Below, piece by piece: positions 21,861 through 34,074 of a stretch of DNA of 64,000 nucleotides. Position 1 is the stretch's first letter; each line of letters starts with the position of its first letter. The stretch is from Taenia hydatigena (taxonomy: Eukaryota; Platyhelminthes; Cestoda; Cyclophyllidea; Taeniidae). A program made the translations under genes and the position numbers. The stretch lies in contig JADWOT020000010.1 of the NCBI GenBank assembly GCA_036345935.2, positions 9,658,756 to 9,722,755 of the forward strand. Direction: 5' to 3'. The notes below the pieces were generated by a model, which saw only the letters and a program-made list of their open reading frames with translations, made no database searches and had not been told where the DNA came from.

Positions 21861-23999
21861 AGTGGCACAGTTCTTAGTTATTTGCATAGTAGTTCTCACA
21901 TTGGACTTGCAAAAGCTAATGGATGAGTGAGAATGTGTTCAGGTAGCACTCGCCCTTTCGCAATTTAAAATATGAAGCCGTCATTCCAATGGAACGTCGA
22001 CGACAATGATGGTACCTCATTGTGCAAGTGCCGACGATAGGAATTTCCAAAGAGGAGCTGGAAATCGATGGTGTGTGTCTATCAAATTCAAAGCAGGCAC
22101 TAAGTTGTCATGACGGACAGGAAAGCGCATAGCGCTGAGAAGACTTGCTTCACTTTTAAAATGCCATGAGGATGCGATCTTCATCATCAAATATCGACTC
22201 GCTTGTAGTTATCACTATGTGCTACAGGCAAGCTTTTACTGAGACAGAGCAGTCTAACATCTGGCTACTTATGCTTTGGGATGTTAAAACACTAAGACTC
22301 TGACCCTTCCACATGGTGCTCATTTGGAGGTTACTGTCACCTGAATGGGGAACGGTTTTCAACAAATAAAGATGGACTAATTTTCGGCGTTGCTGCCATT
22401 CGTCACCGCACAGAACACTTCAAACAAACCTGAATCGTAGTCATGCCTAACCGATCGACTCCCCACAAATTTCGGCCATTTATGCTCCCACTTTTCGTTC
22501 CTTGAAGTGGTGTGATCCTAGAAGAGCACGTTACTAATTTTCTTCATGGCGGTTACTGTCAGTCAAAAAAGCGATTGTTTTATGCTAATCAAGTTTTACT
22601 TGCTTCCACCTCCTTTGTGATTGCACATTCATGCGTTAGGGTGGCCTACACAATTCCCCCACCAAATCGAAGTCAGTGATTGGAATGCTCATCTGGATGT
22701 GAAAGAGACAATTAGAATGGTTTCCTACATGTGTCAGTGGACAGCAAATATCGGCGAAGAAGTCGCTGTTGCCTGACTGAAGAGGAGCTTACTTCACAAG
22801 GAATTGCTACCATTGTCGTGCCATTAACTCGGCTTACAAGTGGCTGAAGCATGAATGTCAGTCAAATGAAGGTGACAGGCGAACCCAGCCGATCTGGCAA
22901 CACATTGATGGAAATGCCACATGAACTAAACACAAAGCAGTCGTGGGTAATGCAAACTCGGAGGTTGAGGGTGAGATGGTGGTTGCATCGAGAATGAGTG
23001 AATTGTGGGAATAACCACTTGGGCGCAATTGAGAAAATCCAACAATCCTAGCACCATCACCACTGCCCAGTCCAATTTACGCGACGTCAGAAAGAAGTGG
23101 CCATTGTCACGCACACACACACTCATCCTCGACACTGACTCACTTGAGCCAACAATGCGTGGAGGCCTCATTGAACGATCTTAATGTGAGAACTATAAGA
23201 GCTGCAAGGTGCGCACGCCTTCACTTCCACCGCCATCCATCAACAAGCTGGCATTTCACTGTCTCAATCCTTCCTGCATTCTAAAGCAAATCAAAGGGAA
23301 CCGGAAAAATGGCCAAAGTTGCGTTGTGTCTTTCAAGAAGCTCAAGACCCACCACCGTTAAAAAATGCATTGAGAGGTGATGCCATCCTCCACTTTGTAC
23401 GACAAAGGAGTCTGCCTCATGGTTTGCTGCGTTGGGTTGCATCAGCTCAATGCCTTCCTCCACTTTATCAAAGACTGCATTCACCCACGCTTAGTGCTCT
23501 TTATAAGTACATCTTGTGATGTTGGAGAACAAGGCTGTGTGGGTGAGTGGGAGGGAATATTGTCAATTTGTCAATGAGAGAAGGATGAAGCCCACCGTCG
23601 ATGATACCAACGAAGCCCATCATGAGGAGAGCATCGAGGATTGCGCTCAGAAAGACAACGGGTTGATGCAATGCATATGTTGTGCCTCTTAGGTGTAAGG
23701 CTTTCAGTGGGCACAAATGTGGTGGTGGTGGTGGTGGTGAAGAAGAAGTTGTGTGATTCGTCATAGGCATGAAGCAGTGTGGACTACAGATTCCTTTGAA
23801 GCGGATGTGGTTCGAGGAATTGTTGGGCAGACACGAACTCGATTAAGTCGTGAAGAATGAGTTGCAAGTTGTCAGGAGTGGCGAAATTCATGGCAAGTCA
23901 TAAGGCGCACAATTCAATTTATTGCGACTTGCAGTAGCTAATCGAAATGAGCTTTTTTAAAAAAAGCAAGCCAGGTTATACGTTCAGTGCGAATGCATG
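21861..23999. other. No supported gene; small repeats and microsatellites
   Basis: About 40 bases at 22900-22940 ('cacattgatggaaatgccacatgaac') recur at 59247-59290. Simple repeats occur at about 23109-23122 (AC)n and 23720-23741 (GGT)n. Two diverged tandem copies of a 'gccatcctccactttgt' type unit lie at 23382-23500. Open frames such as 23501-23770 on minus are explained by the GGT repeat. Confidence 0.4.
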
Positions 24000-24420
24000 G
24001 GCATTTGGATTGGCGATCAGCGAATTAAGTTTACCGTTTGTTGAGCCCTCGCATGCACTGTAGCCAAATAACCGCATTCCTCACGGTGATTGCCACTTGA
24101 TTTCTTAGCCACTTAAGCGGTACTCATTGCTAGCCTGCTTAGCACACGCATAAATAGCGCTGACATCTTACAAGATGCTGAGTTTTATCACACTCCGACG
24201 ATTTAACTTATCCGGTAAAAGTCCAATCCCTAGTATTGCTTTCTCCCACTCGGTGCCCATTTCTATGGAGGTGGATCATGGGGCACAGATGTTCCCATGA
24301 AGCAACGAAAAATGCAAAGGTGTTAACTCCTGGGAGACGAATTAGTAAAATCTACCTCTTGGTGCTTTAAACATGCAGCTAAACCCTTTCCTTAGCTCAT
24401 TAATGGGGTTGGAATGAATT
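24000..24420 (+). repeat. R repeat, proximal 400 bases, diverged copy
   Basis: Aligns with 8870-9295 on the same strand: 'gattggcgatcagcgaattaag', 'gctgacatcttacaagatgctgag', 'ctcggtgcccatttctatgg' all have counterparts. Older than the 8.7-kb/47.8-kb pair judging by the number of differences. Confidence 0.75.
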
Positions 24421-24839
24421 GTAACATTGACCACAATCAGTGGGTTCAAATCACTGTGGACAGACGTATTAAAGCGTTTTCGTGCCCAGCACCTTGGTCT
24501 CGGCTGTTCCCTGCACTCTTAGCCGTAACAATTTGCGGCGTGACCCACTTAAGCACCTCGTACATGTTGACGAATATGTCAGGATCTTGTTGGTGCAGGC
24601 GCTACCTTCTCTACCACTTACATGTCCCAACACTAACGAGAGGCTTCCTATCCTCGTAGAAAGCACCGCCATCTAGTCCGTTAGGATTGGCCATGAAACA
24701 GTGAAAAGTACCACGGTGAGACATCGAGAGGAGAAGCGGCAGATGGGAGGAAGTGTTGGTGACACTACATATGGGGCATTTCAAATGACGTTGCAGACCG
24801 CATTCAGCATAGCACTATCTGGTATAATCCATCACGCAC

Positions 24840-25110
24840 ACTAATCTGTCGAATGAACAAATGGAGGCAACCTCAGAGTTCATTCAAAATATGTGCGCAT
24901 AAATGCGATTCATTTATGCAAACTCTACTAGGACCGAACGCATCACAAGTTGGAGTTCCATAGCATTGAGTGAATCCGCAGTGTGCATGATAAGGAGGCT
25001 TTTTGCATACCCGAAAATTACGATTTTATAAATACCTTGATGGGGCAAACATCGACAATGAGTGTAAGGCAATGTCCAGCATGAAGTCGGCAAATCATCC
25101 ATCAACCTAT
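24840..25110 (+). pseudogene. F-box-like family, 5' fragment with upstream flank (F4)
   Basis: Residues 'RKLRFYKYLDGANIDNECKA' followed by 'MSSMKS' align with 'QHVRIEICKYLDAMDIVDVCEAMPHMRS' of the intact F gene. The ATG region has been lost ('catgataaggag' in place of 'aatggagagg'). The 140 bases before it align with the F promoter side at 61800-61924. The fragment ends near 25110. Confidence 0.7.
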
Positions 25111-25284
25111 TGCAAGCCAGCAAGATGCAAAGACGTGGGTTCAAATGCACTACATCCTCCACCCAAGTGTTTTTTTTACGTAATTGGTAACCGATGCGTT
25201 TGAATCGTTGTTATCTGTGCCCATGCAGATTGTAGGAAGTAGACAGGCTTACTGTATTAACCACGGTGACCTGGACTTCAGTCT

Positions 25285-25425
25285 AGAAATGCTCAATCAA
25301 TAGTTGGTGTTGTCCCCTTTACAACTCACATGAACTCCACTGACGCTTGATCAGATTCTAAATTTTCCCTCTTCTGACGACTCGCTACATCCACCACATA
25401 AGTGGTCGGCAGTTGCATTAGGTCT
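25285..25425 (-). repeat. G repeat (T intron region), inverted fragment
   Basis: About 140 bases, the reverse complement of the segment that in T copies spans the end of exon A and the short intron (38190-38340). Diagnostic string here: 'cacatgaactccactgac'. Same-orientation copies lie at 35445-35585 and 47320-47470; opposite-orientation copies at 38190-38340, 44745-44890 and 51410-51565. Confidence 0.75.
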
Positions 25426-25739
25426 GTCTTAGTCCTACAAATGTATGTCTAATCGTCTTTCATGCCAATTTAATAAATTACGAGAATCGGTGGTAAGGGG
25501 ATTGGGTTTATGCGCACCGAACATAGCAAAGCCGTGCAGAACAAATTGGAGGACCCCATTCCATTTTCCACCGCTGCTCCGCCTCACCACTCAACCACTC
25601 ATTCATCTTCATCCACAATACATTACTTCCCTCACTGCATTCAGTCTGCACCACGGGCAGCAGCTAACGCCCATCTCAGCCTCACTTCCATCGTTGGCTT
25701 GACCACCGCGATGGCTGATTGGAATAGATGATATTAAAT

Positions 25740-26560
25740 TATTTAGTTTAAGTTTAAGTATAAACCTAAATTCCGTCGAATTCCGTCAAAATATTTGGGC
25801 TTTATCTGATTAATAGGCGAAGATTCCAATGCAGCAAGTGTGCTTTTTAGATGGGGTAAAACCCAAGCAAATACAGGAAACGTTAGTCCTATAGGCACAC
25901 AATCTCCAGCAGCAGCATAAGTAGAATGTTTAAGAGATGCAAACATGTGTTTAAAAGCATTTAAAGTTGCAAATGAGAATCGGGTTGTGTAGCCTCACCT
26001 CCGCGTTCGATTCTCTTTTGAGAGATGGTGTAGTCAGACGTAAGCAATGAGAACTCGCCTTTGCAAATGTGCGTCATTGAACTGGAGGCGTTCATTGTCG
26101 GAATTGCTCCGTTTAAACTTTACTCGAAAAGAGTGCCTTACAGGTTGGCAACCAGGCGCATTGAGGTCCGCATTCGCGTCTGCGATATAGAGGCGTTTTG
26201 TAAACACCTCACAAGCACGGATCTCACCAACGTCTGCAAGAAAATACGTGGCATTGGGTGAAACCTCAAATATGTCATCTTGGAAAGCCACCTTGCGTGA
26301 ACCTGTGCAACAAACGGAGCAGTCGACTGCAATGCTATGCAGCTATTCACAGAGGCAGAGGCCCTTTTTGAGGCCATGCAGTCCACAAACGCGATTGTCA
26401 ATCTCCTCTAAATAACCTGAACAAAAACTGCCCAAATGCTCAAGAGCATCAATTTTTAGGCACTACGCCTCCAATTCAGGTCACGAATTGGGACCGGACC
26501 AAAGTAGCGACTGCTGTGAACAGTCTACTCACCTTTTGGTCAAATTTTGTGGCCATGACA
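25740..26560 (+). pseudogene. S block, diverged copy 4, with an F-box-like insert
   Basis: The frame around 25845-25920 reads 'VLFRWGKTQANTGNVSPIGT', aligning with 'ILFGWNETQAKGPTVSLIST' of S copy 2. At 26471-26478 'ccaattcag' precedes 'VTNWDRTKVATA', aligning with 'VTILNQIEVAAA'. The interval between these landmarks is about 630 bases against 300 in the other copies. Part of the extra DNA (about 26120-26260) reads 'VRIRVCDIEAFCKHLTSTDL' then 'TNVCKK', which resembles the F-box-like start of F ('VRIEICKYLDAMDIVDVCEA'). Both parts are diverged and broken. Confidence 0.4.
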
Positions 26561-27290
26561 GCAGTCAGTCCAAAGTGTCGAGATTGAGCTTCTCGTCATT
26601 TAGTCAATGGAAAATGTTGCGTTTTTCCAGTTCAGCAGCGCCTTGGCGCAGTCGCCTTCACAGTAGCCAGAGCAATACAATGCACGTTTCATTGTGGTCT
26701 GGTTGTCACCACATTCGCTATATCAAGCAGTCCAAAAAATCATTTTATCCCATCGCTCTTAAGTTAAACTTAACTCTTACTTTCTCCTTTACGTTCCCAA
26801 GTAGCAATGAGTCGTATAGTGCGTTTTGATTACACTGTGTAAAGGCCAGAATAGGGTTTTGATGGGCTAATTTTGTCCGCATGGGAAGCCTTGTATCCCA
26901 TCAAGACAGTCACCTTTTAACAAGAGATCATTTCTCCTTTTTGCTTAGCTGATTACCACAATGACTCTCGTGAGCACCCTTTTGCGATTCCCTTTTTGTG
27001 TAGAAGTGCAGTTCATGAGTATCAACTTGACTTTTAATGGCTCCACACCAAATTATTCGTTGCACAAAGAATTTTGCTGTATCGCATTACCTCCTACCTG
27101 ACTCACGAGGAGGTCCGAAGGCAATTTTTGCTCCTTAATGATTCCTACCTACAGCAATGTTTGTATCCTTGATGGTGGAGGCGGTTGGTTGACTGGATGC
27201 AATCAACTGTTTTCAATGACGAGCTTTAGACAAGAAAATCAACTGGGCGACCCATGACTGAGGAAGGTAGTGTAACGGTTCTAGGCCTTC
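26561..27290. other. No supported gene
   Basis: Frame 26488-26829 (plus, 113 codons) begins inside the S exon and continues without any partner elsewhere; I cannot support it as a gene. Nothing else stands out. Confidence 0.35.
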
Positions 27291-27479
27291 TTGAGGGAAA
27301 CGGAAAGCATAACACCAGATGGCGAAAAATATATGTGTTCAGAAAAAGGATTGAAATCAAGCAGCTGGCATTGTGCGGCGATCAGCCTCTGCGACTTGGA
27401 AATTATGGCTACTTTAAGTAAATATTACCAAAAGGCACAGCGAAGCAAGCGAAGTATTACAAGGAGACGTAAAGAGAGG

Positions 27480-28960
27480 GTGGACTTCGCTCATATATTT
27501 GCAGACCAAGGTACGCCAAATGGCGAAGTATCCACAGCATTCGTTACACATGTATTTCTTTAACGCTTGCTTTCTTTGTGGCAGGTCATGTCATCCTTAA
27601 GATCCTTTATGATTTTGCTTATATGGGCTACAAATCCGTCTATTTAGAAGACTGATTCCGAAGTTGAAAAGAAAACTTGCATTTTGTTTATACAAGTTCG
27701 TTCGAGGATATTTCAAGCGAGTCTTTGCTGTATATCTTGCTATTTTGTGCAACATTGATGTGCAAGAAGACCAATGTACCTCAAGGAAGAAAAATTGATA
27801 ATGTAGTGTGGTCTCACTTCGCCTTCTTGCATTGTCGACGGAGCAAGCATTTAGTGCCATTTTGCTACTTATAGGGCTGTAGTTGTTCCTACATTTGATA
27901 GTGGCAGAATGCGGACTACTTCTCTACTAAGGAAGAGATTGATAATAGCGAGCGCACCATCCCATTCGACACGGTCTCACAGTTACCAAATTTCTCATGC
28001 CATTATCTATGCCTCGACCGGGTTCCGCGCTTATCTCTCCTTACTGACCGCACTAAAATAGTATTGTGGACTCTCCTTTCAACGGGAGTATGGACTTGAG
28101 TTCATTTGCTGCGTTGGATGTGCCTGAGTCTGTTGCAATCAGACTGCACATTCTTGGTCCTCAAGGGCCAAAAGGATTTCTCCATCCCAACAACTCTCCT
28201 GCTTGAGTAACTCTGGGTTATCAAATTGCGTAGGACCCACTAATTTCATGTTTGTCATGACTGCAAGCAAACGCATTGTCCCGACTGAATTAGATTCCTT
28301 TGTGCCCGTCCAGTCGCTTTAATAGTGTATGCATGTCCGTGAGTGAAGGATTTGTTTGAAATTGCCAAAACAAATTAAGACTTTGGGCGAAGTGTGTCTC
28401 TTTAATCCATAGTGACACTGAAACTTGATGCAACAAGCTCATTAGCTTTGTACTTAGTAGATGGCTTACGAAGCACAAGATGTAAGAAGCCGCACTGTTA
28501 TAACTGGCTTGCATTTTTACATGGTGCAAAGATGAGGCGCACTAAAATATATGAAGCGCAAATTGTTTGAACAGTGGGCACACTAGTTACGCTGTGTTTT
28601 GCTCCTTCATCTATCGGCGTGTATCAAGTCATAGCATCTGTGAGTCACACTGTGAATCTATCCTCTCCACACGAGTTTGGTTTTTACAGGTGAAGTGACC
28701 TGCTTCACTGCTTCTAACCGGCCTGACGATGCGATCATTTCACTACCCAGCACTACACCGAGTCACTTTGTGAATACGAGTGTGTTCGTGATATTGTTGC
28801 TGCTTTCGCTTTAATCCCGACTGGAATATTGTGACTGCCAATATCAACCGCCTTGGTGTCTTCAGCTTGTTGCACGTTGTGGCGTGGTAAATGTCGGAAG
28901 CAATTGCATATTTTCGAGTAGGACAGCAATGCTACTTAATGTGTTCGATACCTGTTTAAA
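27480..28960 (+). pseudogene. V-T' unit, copy 1
   Basis: 27500-28160 aligns with V2 (39240-39920), and all of 27550-28960 aligns with V3 (55620-56830). V2 keeps the key frame open, but here the equivalent of 'LLAVYLAILCFIDVQGHQC' reads 'SLLYILLFCATLMCKK' in a shifted frame. A conserved segment with 'LSSFAALDVPESVAIRLHIL' follows at 28095-28160. The 3' part (28775-28890) encodes a hydrophobic tail 'VAAFALIPTGIL' with a stop where V3 has 'VAAFALITTGILCLPMSAAL'-like sequence. An open frame at 27291-27563 just upstream is not repeated except for its last 70 bases. The whole unit is a broken gene of unknown function. Confidence 0.6.
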
Positions 28961-29099
28961 ATAGGGAAATGAGAGCAAGGTTTAGTGCCATTTGTGATTG
29001 GTTATGATGTAAAGGACTGTTCGTTCACCAGAGATACACGATAAACCTGCTGCGCTTGGTATCGCACGTTTATGTCCATTTTCGGCGAAGTAATGTTTG

Positions 29100-29225
29100 A
29101 TGTAAAGCGAATCGCAAATGGTGGCAGTAGTGTCACGAAAAATTTGGATCATTTCGAACAAGAAGCTATGCATGTCGCCACAGCACTCACCCGCATCGTT
29201 TTGTGACTTGGTCTACAAGTCAGTC
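29100..29225 (+). repeat. W block, copy 2
   Basis: 'ggcagtagtgtcacgaaa' and 'gaagctatgcatg' align with 39112-39210 and 45685-45790. It lies about 140 bases downstream of the T-like tail, the same order as in the 39-kb and 45-kb copies. Confidence 0.65.
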
Positions 29226-29389
29226 AAAGATCAAAATGCGGACAGATTATTTTGATGCATTGTTCTATAAAGGCATTGCTCTCATTTCTTAGCCCACTGC
29301 GCTGATGATTAAAATCTTGGCTAACAACGAATGGCTGTTCCATCAGCCACAGCTTTGACTAGATGTAAAACACTTTCCATAGATCGATG

Positions 29390-30614
29390 ACCATAGATAG
29401 TGGAGGATGGGGTCAAGCCTGCTAGAGCATTCGCTTCAAGACGAATGTAGAAGCAGTCTCGTTTGGTACGAGTAAGCTATTGAAGCTACGCCTAGAAATT
29501 GTCATCCTAATGCAGGGCGTGTAATGATGGTTCAGGATTTTCTAAACGAGCAAAATGAACTCGGCTACTCAGTCGAATGTTCTTTTGAGGTGCCTGCAAA
29601 GAAGTGGATAAAGTAGCAGATGGTTGTTTACTAAGGGTGCCCCAACACCACGGCTTGAAAGTTTTCGCCTTTACTTGTGTCAATCCGGAACCCATGGAGA
29701 TAGAAGCAACCAAGATCGATGTAAGAGTCGACATTATTCTGTGAAAGAAATCAAGGAGGTCCAGCAGTTTCATGTCACCCTGAATGACCAAAGTGCCACA
29801 ATATACAATGCAACGTGAGCACACCAACTACGGATACAACATTTCAAATTTTTTGTGATTTTCTGTTAAAGCATGCATTAAGAGTGGCTTTTCGACAATC
29901 GTTTACTGGCAAAAAGGATGGGAGTAGTGGCTCAGAGGGAGGAATAACAAAACCATGAATTATGGCAACTGAGCTAGCAGAATTTCTTGCTTACAATTCG
30001 GTTTGGGTGGAATAGGTAGGTTCCGGAGATCTAGTGACGCAAGTTCCTTGCTGCCCCATTAACGCTGCTATCCTAAAGAAGTAGTGATGTAGAATTGAAG
30101 CGGTTACAAAATCCGAACAAAGCTTGCCGGTGGCGCCAGTAACTACACAGTTACCGCGACGTGTTGAAAAGCGAAAGTACTCCAACACCTGGCCGGTTAG
30201 GATCCATGAATAAGGTCTTGTCATCTTCGAGAACCAAACCATGTTGGAGAGCACTAATTCACAGCCGGAAATCAAATTATGCGACTTCATTGTGGGTGAT
30301 CACACTTAGCAGTCACCACTTAGATTTGGTCCAAAATCGGCACCTGAATAAGCAACGATGAAGAGCGAATCACCTCATAGTTGGCAATGGTGGTGAGATG
30401 CCAAAATGAGAAGCACCAGACAAGGATGGATCGATACGAGATGAATTGTTTGGTAGTATGACTCTTGTTACACCTATATTAGTACCAATGTGGCCATCGC
30501 AGCTATCCAATCAGATGCTCAGAAGCACGTAGTAGTGGCTTTTGAACATCTGCTTGTCTCTTTTGAGCATGTAGCTCATTCTCTTGGTAAAGGGTGTGTG
30601 CTAATTAGACCGAC
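29390..30614 (-). pseudogene. S block, copy 3 (inverted relative to copies 1 and 2)
   Basis: The reverse complement aligns with 11640-12960. Minus-strand frame 29991-30290 preserves 'LSNMVWFSKMTRPYSWILTG' and 'CVVTGATGKLCSDFVTAS'. Frame 29507-29827 preserves 'MKLLDLLDFFHRIMSTLTS', matching 'MKLLDLIDFRGKMMLTHIG' of copy 2. The match ends abruptly at about 30614 ('gggtgtgtgctaattagac'), where an R fragment begins. It forms an inverted pair with copy 2 across about 17 kb, so homologous recombination between them would flip the interval. Confidence 0.7.
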
Positions 30615-30617
30615 GGC

Positions 30618-31030
30618 TGTAGATTTGCAGCATTAAGAGGCAAATCTAGCATTTCACTTCCTCAAAATTAACGTTTGTACAATTTTCATTGCTTCATGAA
30701 AATAGCCGTGCACCAAGACCTGCCCTCGTAGAGATGGCCACCGAGTGGGATAAACCAGAAACTAGGGATCGGAATGCTACTAAATAAGGTTAATCGTCTG
30801 AATGTGGTGCAGCCCAGCATCTCATAAGTTGTCAGAACAGTTTATTCGAGCCTTAAGCGAACGAGCATTGACTATGGATTAAGTGCTTAAGGGATCAAGT
30901 CAAATTAACGTGAGAAATGCAGTGAGTTCACCTACGCTCTTTACCATACGAAAGCTTAATTAACGGTAACATTAGTTCGTCAATTGCCAATCCAAATGCT
31001 CTATTCATTTGAGTTAAACCATTAGCTTAA
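30618..31030 (-). repeat. R repeat, proximal 400 bases, adjoining F5
   Basis: Aligns in the same orientation with 48980-49390 and, reversed, with 8870-9290. It would be the 3' flank of F5 but is separated from it by a 540-base insert (31031-31570). Its distal 1.2 kb is missing, replaced by S copy 3. Confidence 0.8.
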
Positions 31031-31575
31031 CATGCTGCATTCTGAGAAGTTTATTTCAGTTTTTTACTAAAAAGTTGCGTGAATTGCATTGCGCTGCACC
31101 TAACGAATGCTACCTCACAAGGTGATAAAATCATCGTTCGAAATTGTTTACGACAAGAGACAGGCTGCGAATGCATTAGCTGGGCAATGTGTTGGCATTT
31201 CGAATCTCTGTCTACCTTCAGTGAAATCGCGCCATCGAAATGGAAAGACAGGTTAGCTGTCCAACTAATAAAACATTCTTCAAATCTAGCAAACATGTTT
31301 TGAAATCAGCCACATGGTGGACTTTGCTCTGGGTAGCAAATTAATCCACCACCAATGCCTCAAGCAATCCCAGAGAAGGAATCGTTTGGTTGGATTATAT
31401 CTGCGGTTGCGTATTTTACCCAAAGCCGCCAAAAGTTAAACTGTCCCAATCCGTTCGCGTTTTGGCATGAAAAGAAGCACAACCGGTGATCAGTAGCATC
31501 CTCTTGTTAATGTTCGCCCTCCAAATCACAAATTTGCAGACTCAAGTGGTAGGAAGTTATCTTAGCATGCCGAAC
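31031..31575. other. 540-base insert between R and F5
   Basis: In the 49-kb copy R and F join directly ('gctgaacttcaaagattaac'). Here extra DNA intervenes. Its first part ('aagttgcgtgaattgcattgcg') resembles 37480-37510 and 44205-44225, which also follow R fragments, so R may originally have had this neighbour. The short frames on both strands (31051-31303) are not supported. Confidence 0.5.
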
Positions 31576-31579
31576 GTCA

Positions 31580-32690
31580 AATTTTAACAAAAACACATAA
31601 GTAATAAATAGGAATGTAGCCTGGAATAGAGTGTTACAATGCAATCCCATGTACCAAAGCAAAGTGTGGGATAGCGGGATGGCATAAAAGGACAGGTTTT
31701 CACCCAAATCGTAATACAGGTGGATTCCGTGACACATTTTTTGTCCTTGGCTGCCTCATGCAGCATCGATGTTGGCTATTTGCAACGCAGCCATTTGGAA
31801 CGCCTCATACAGATTCACGAACAAACCACCCTGTTGGTGCAGACGACACACCCTCCACCAATTATGGGGTGGAAGTCTCGCTGCAGTTCTGCCAGATCTT
31901 CGCAATGCAATTCTGTCGAGTCCGTGAAGACTGGCTATGAGGTGCTCAAAGCACTCACCCAAGGAGGCAAGATCTTGTGTCTCTTGCGATCTTATGTCCA
32001 AGATGAAGAGCATTGGAGGGCGAGTCCCCTGTCTAACAGCGAGGTCGGTAATGCGGAAAATAAGGCGTTCTAATCCAAGTGGAAGACTGCATTTATCGTG
32101 ACATTGCAGTGCAGAATTGATCATGTACATTACACTGTCGAATGCACAAAGATAAGACGCCTCGAAGGACCTATGATAGCGGTCATTTCTCCCTTCTATG
32201 TATTCTTCATTGATATGAATCTCTAAGTTAGTCAAGAAAGCGACAGATTCAATACGATCAGGTCCAACGGGGTAGTTGAGTTGCAATGGTCGTCCACACC
32301 TAAAAGCAGCATAATGGAGAGAAGGCCAAAGGGGATGAAGGGGACCCAAATCCGTTACGCTGCATCCAAGCATTAGAAATCGAATGGTCCTGCCACGACC
32401 GGATAGGAAATGGTCTATGTACTGCGGAGTAAATTGGCAACATTCTTGGTAGTATCGTAGAGCACTGGGTCAGCTTCTCTCTTCACAAGGGCACGAGTTG
32501 AATGCAGCATACAACATAGTTTTGCGTCTACCCACTCCATTTGTCTCACGCAACTGCACAAAATGCCTTTGATGGTGAGAGACCTAAGAACCGATCTCAT
32601 GTGGGGCATTGCCTCACACACATTGACGATGTCCATGGCAGCAAGGTATTTGCAAATCTCGATTCGTACATGCTGGGGAATCCTCTCCAT
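31580..32690 (-). pseudogene. F-box-like family, nearly intact copy with a 37-38-nt deletion (F5)
   Basis: Starts with 'MERIPQHVRIEICKYLAAMD' at 32690 and reads cleanly to 'KREADPVL'. There about 37-38 bases present in the intact gene (those encoding 'ELNAQSEGRVLFT') are missing, which shifts the frame and produces a stop at 32415. The remainder is open in the shifted frame from about 32460 down to a stop at 31756: 'YYQECCQFTPQYIDHFLS', 'FLMLGCSVTDLG', 'PPHNWWRVCRLHQQGG', ending 'QIANIDAA'. Apart from this single deletion the copy would encode about 310 residues with the same domain order as the intact gene. Its promoter side (32691-33230) is also conserved. It is the youngest-looking pseudogene of the set. 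Confidence 0.85.
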
Positions 32691-33230
32691 TGTGCACCTC
32701 GCAGGTTTACTAACTGTATCTAAACTCCGACTTGTGATTTATTCGCTATTAGCAGAGTTCTCTTGAGTAAAACGCATGAATGTGCGCCTAATTCGAGTTT
32801 GCCATTGCCGTGAGGCAAATGTTTAGTCTGGTTAGGCTATTGACTGCACAATCTGCCAGGTTCACTCCATCCAAACGCCTTATGTAGTTTTCTAACAAAA
32901 ATATTCCATCAAGGCTACAGCGTTTTTCAATCTACTATTTAATGGCACTTACTATTCTCTTTGGATTTCCTTTCGTTGCATTTTAAAGGGTAGGCTAATC
33001 CTCCGTTACAGACTGTGCGATGTCAGTGTAGAGGTCTTAGTTTGTTTTCCCGTTTTCATCTTTACTCTTGCTTTCTGACAACTCAAGTGGCTGCAACGCA
33101 CTTTTAACTTCTCTGACCATTTCGATGGGTAGGAACAATGCATGATGAAGTGCGACTCAAAATGCCAAATTCTGACAACGTATGGAGTGTGCATTCAGAT
33201 GATGGGGTTAGCCTCCGTTGGCATAAGCGT
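32691..33230 (-). promoter_or_regulatory. Conserved upstream block of F5
   Basis: About 540 bases align with the upstream region of F12 (63624-64000) and, reversed, of F11 (61391-61924). Landmarks are 'cgctattagcagagttc', 'gccgtgaggcaa', 'ccatcaaggct' and 'gtttgttttcccgttttcat'. Such conservation fits duplication of promoter plus gene as a unit. No specific factor site is identified; a TATA-like 'GAATAAAT' sits about 60-70 bases before the ATG on the coding strand. Confidence 0.5.
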
Positions 33231-34050
33231 TGGGATGGAAATCTGGTGAGCCATCGTGGCAGGTAAGGAAACCTGCCATTGAAATGCTGGGATAATCTGA
33301 GGGTAGCACCTGCTTTGATATCAACTATCTCTGTGTTTGTTAGAATTTATCCGTCACATAATAAATTCATCACACACTAAACAAGGGTTGACAGCTGCTC
33401 AGATAAACACGACCATTTGTTCAGATTTCAAAGACGGTCGTGTGAGTCATGCCAAAAGTAGGTTTAAGGATCCAATCCAAATTAAGCGGTTATTACGCCC
33501 TCTAAATCTTAGCTATGCACCTCTGCCACACTTAAACTCAATTCTGTTGATCTACTCATTTGCGGCTGCATAGACAGGCACGTCAGCAAATGTTGAGTAC
33601 CAGACCTAACAACTTCACAATCCCACCTCTTATAACGCACAGATCTAGTGCCACTACAAATCCAATTAAATCATGCAGAAGGTTTGCTTAACTGAGTGAG
33701 CGTTGGTACAAAATTCTTGTCCCATTTTTGAAAAAAAATATTGAGGAATAGGTCGCCACTGCGTGCGAAACCCACTTCGTGATATATGTGATGAATTTCT
33801 GCATTGCAGTGTCATAGTAGGCACTGCATATTATACACGTTTGGGAGCCTCATGAACTTTCGCACTCGCAGCACCTTCGATGCGACACGTCGCCCTCCGT
33901 CGCCACCCGTCTTGAATGCTGGGTCGAAACAGACAGAGACGGCGACGGACACGTGTGACGATTTTGGTGGTCCTGAGGTGCATGTTGGCCCATGCAATTT
34001 GTGAAGATTGTGGAGTCTCCAACGATCGGGTAGGTTTATACTCCTAATGC
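33231..34050. other. Sparse region with a short GC-rich open segment
   Basis: 33831-34030 is clearly more GC-rich than its surroundings and is open on both strands (plus 33804-34004, minus 33812-34087), which would fit an exon, but no motif or repeat partner supports either frame. The rest shows nothing. Confidence 0.3.
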
Positions 34051-34074
34051 ATGAAACATGCCGGTGGGCCTTGC

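Noticed and set aside
23501..23770. Minus-strand frame with a proline/serine run
   Set aside because: The run is produced by the GGT microsatellite at 23720-23741.
24425..24460. 'GTGGGTTCAAATCAC' as a tRNA T arm
   Set aside because: No acceptor, D or anticodon stem can be built upstream.
25740..25960. RidA-like pattern in the minus-strand reading of S
   Set aside because: The resemblance was limited to a few hydrophobic positions and disappears in the other copies; the plus-strand reading matches the other S copies better.
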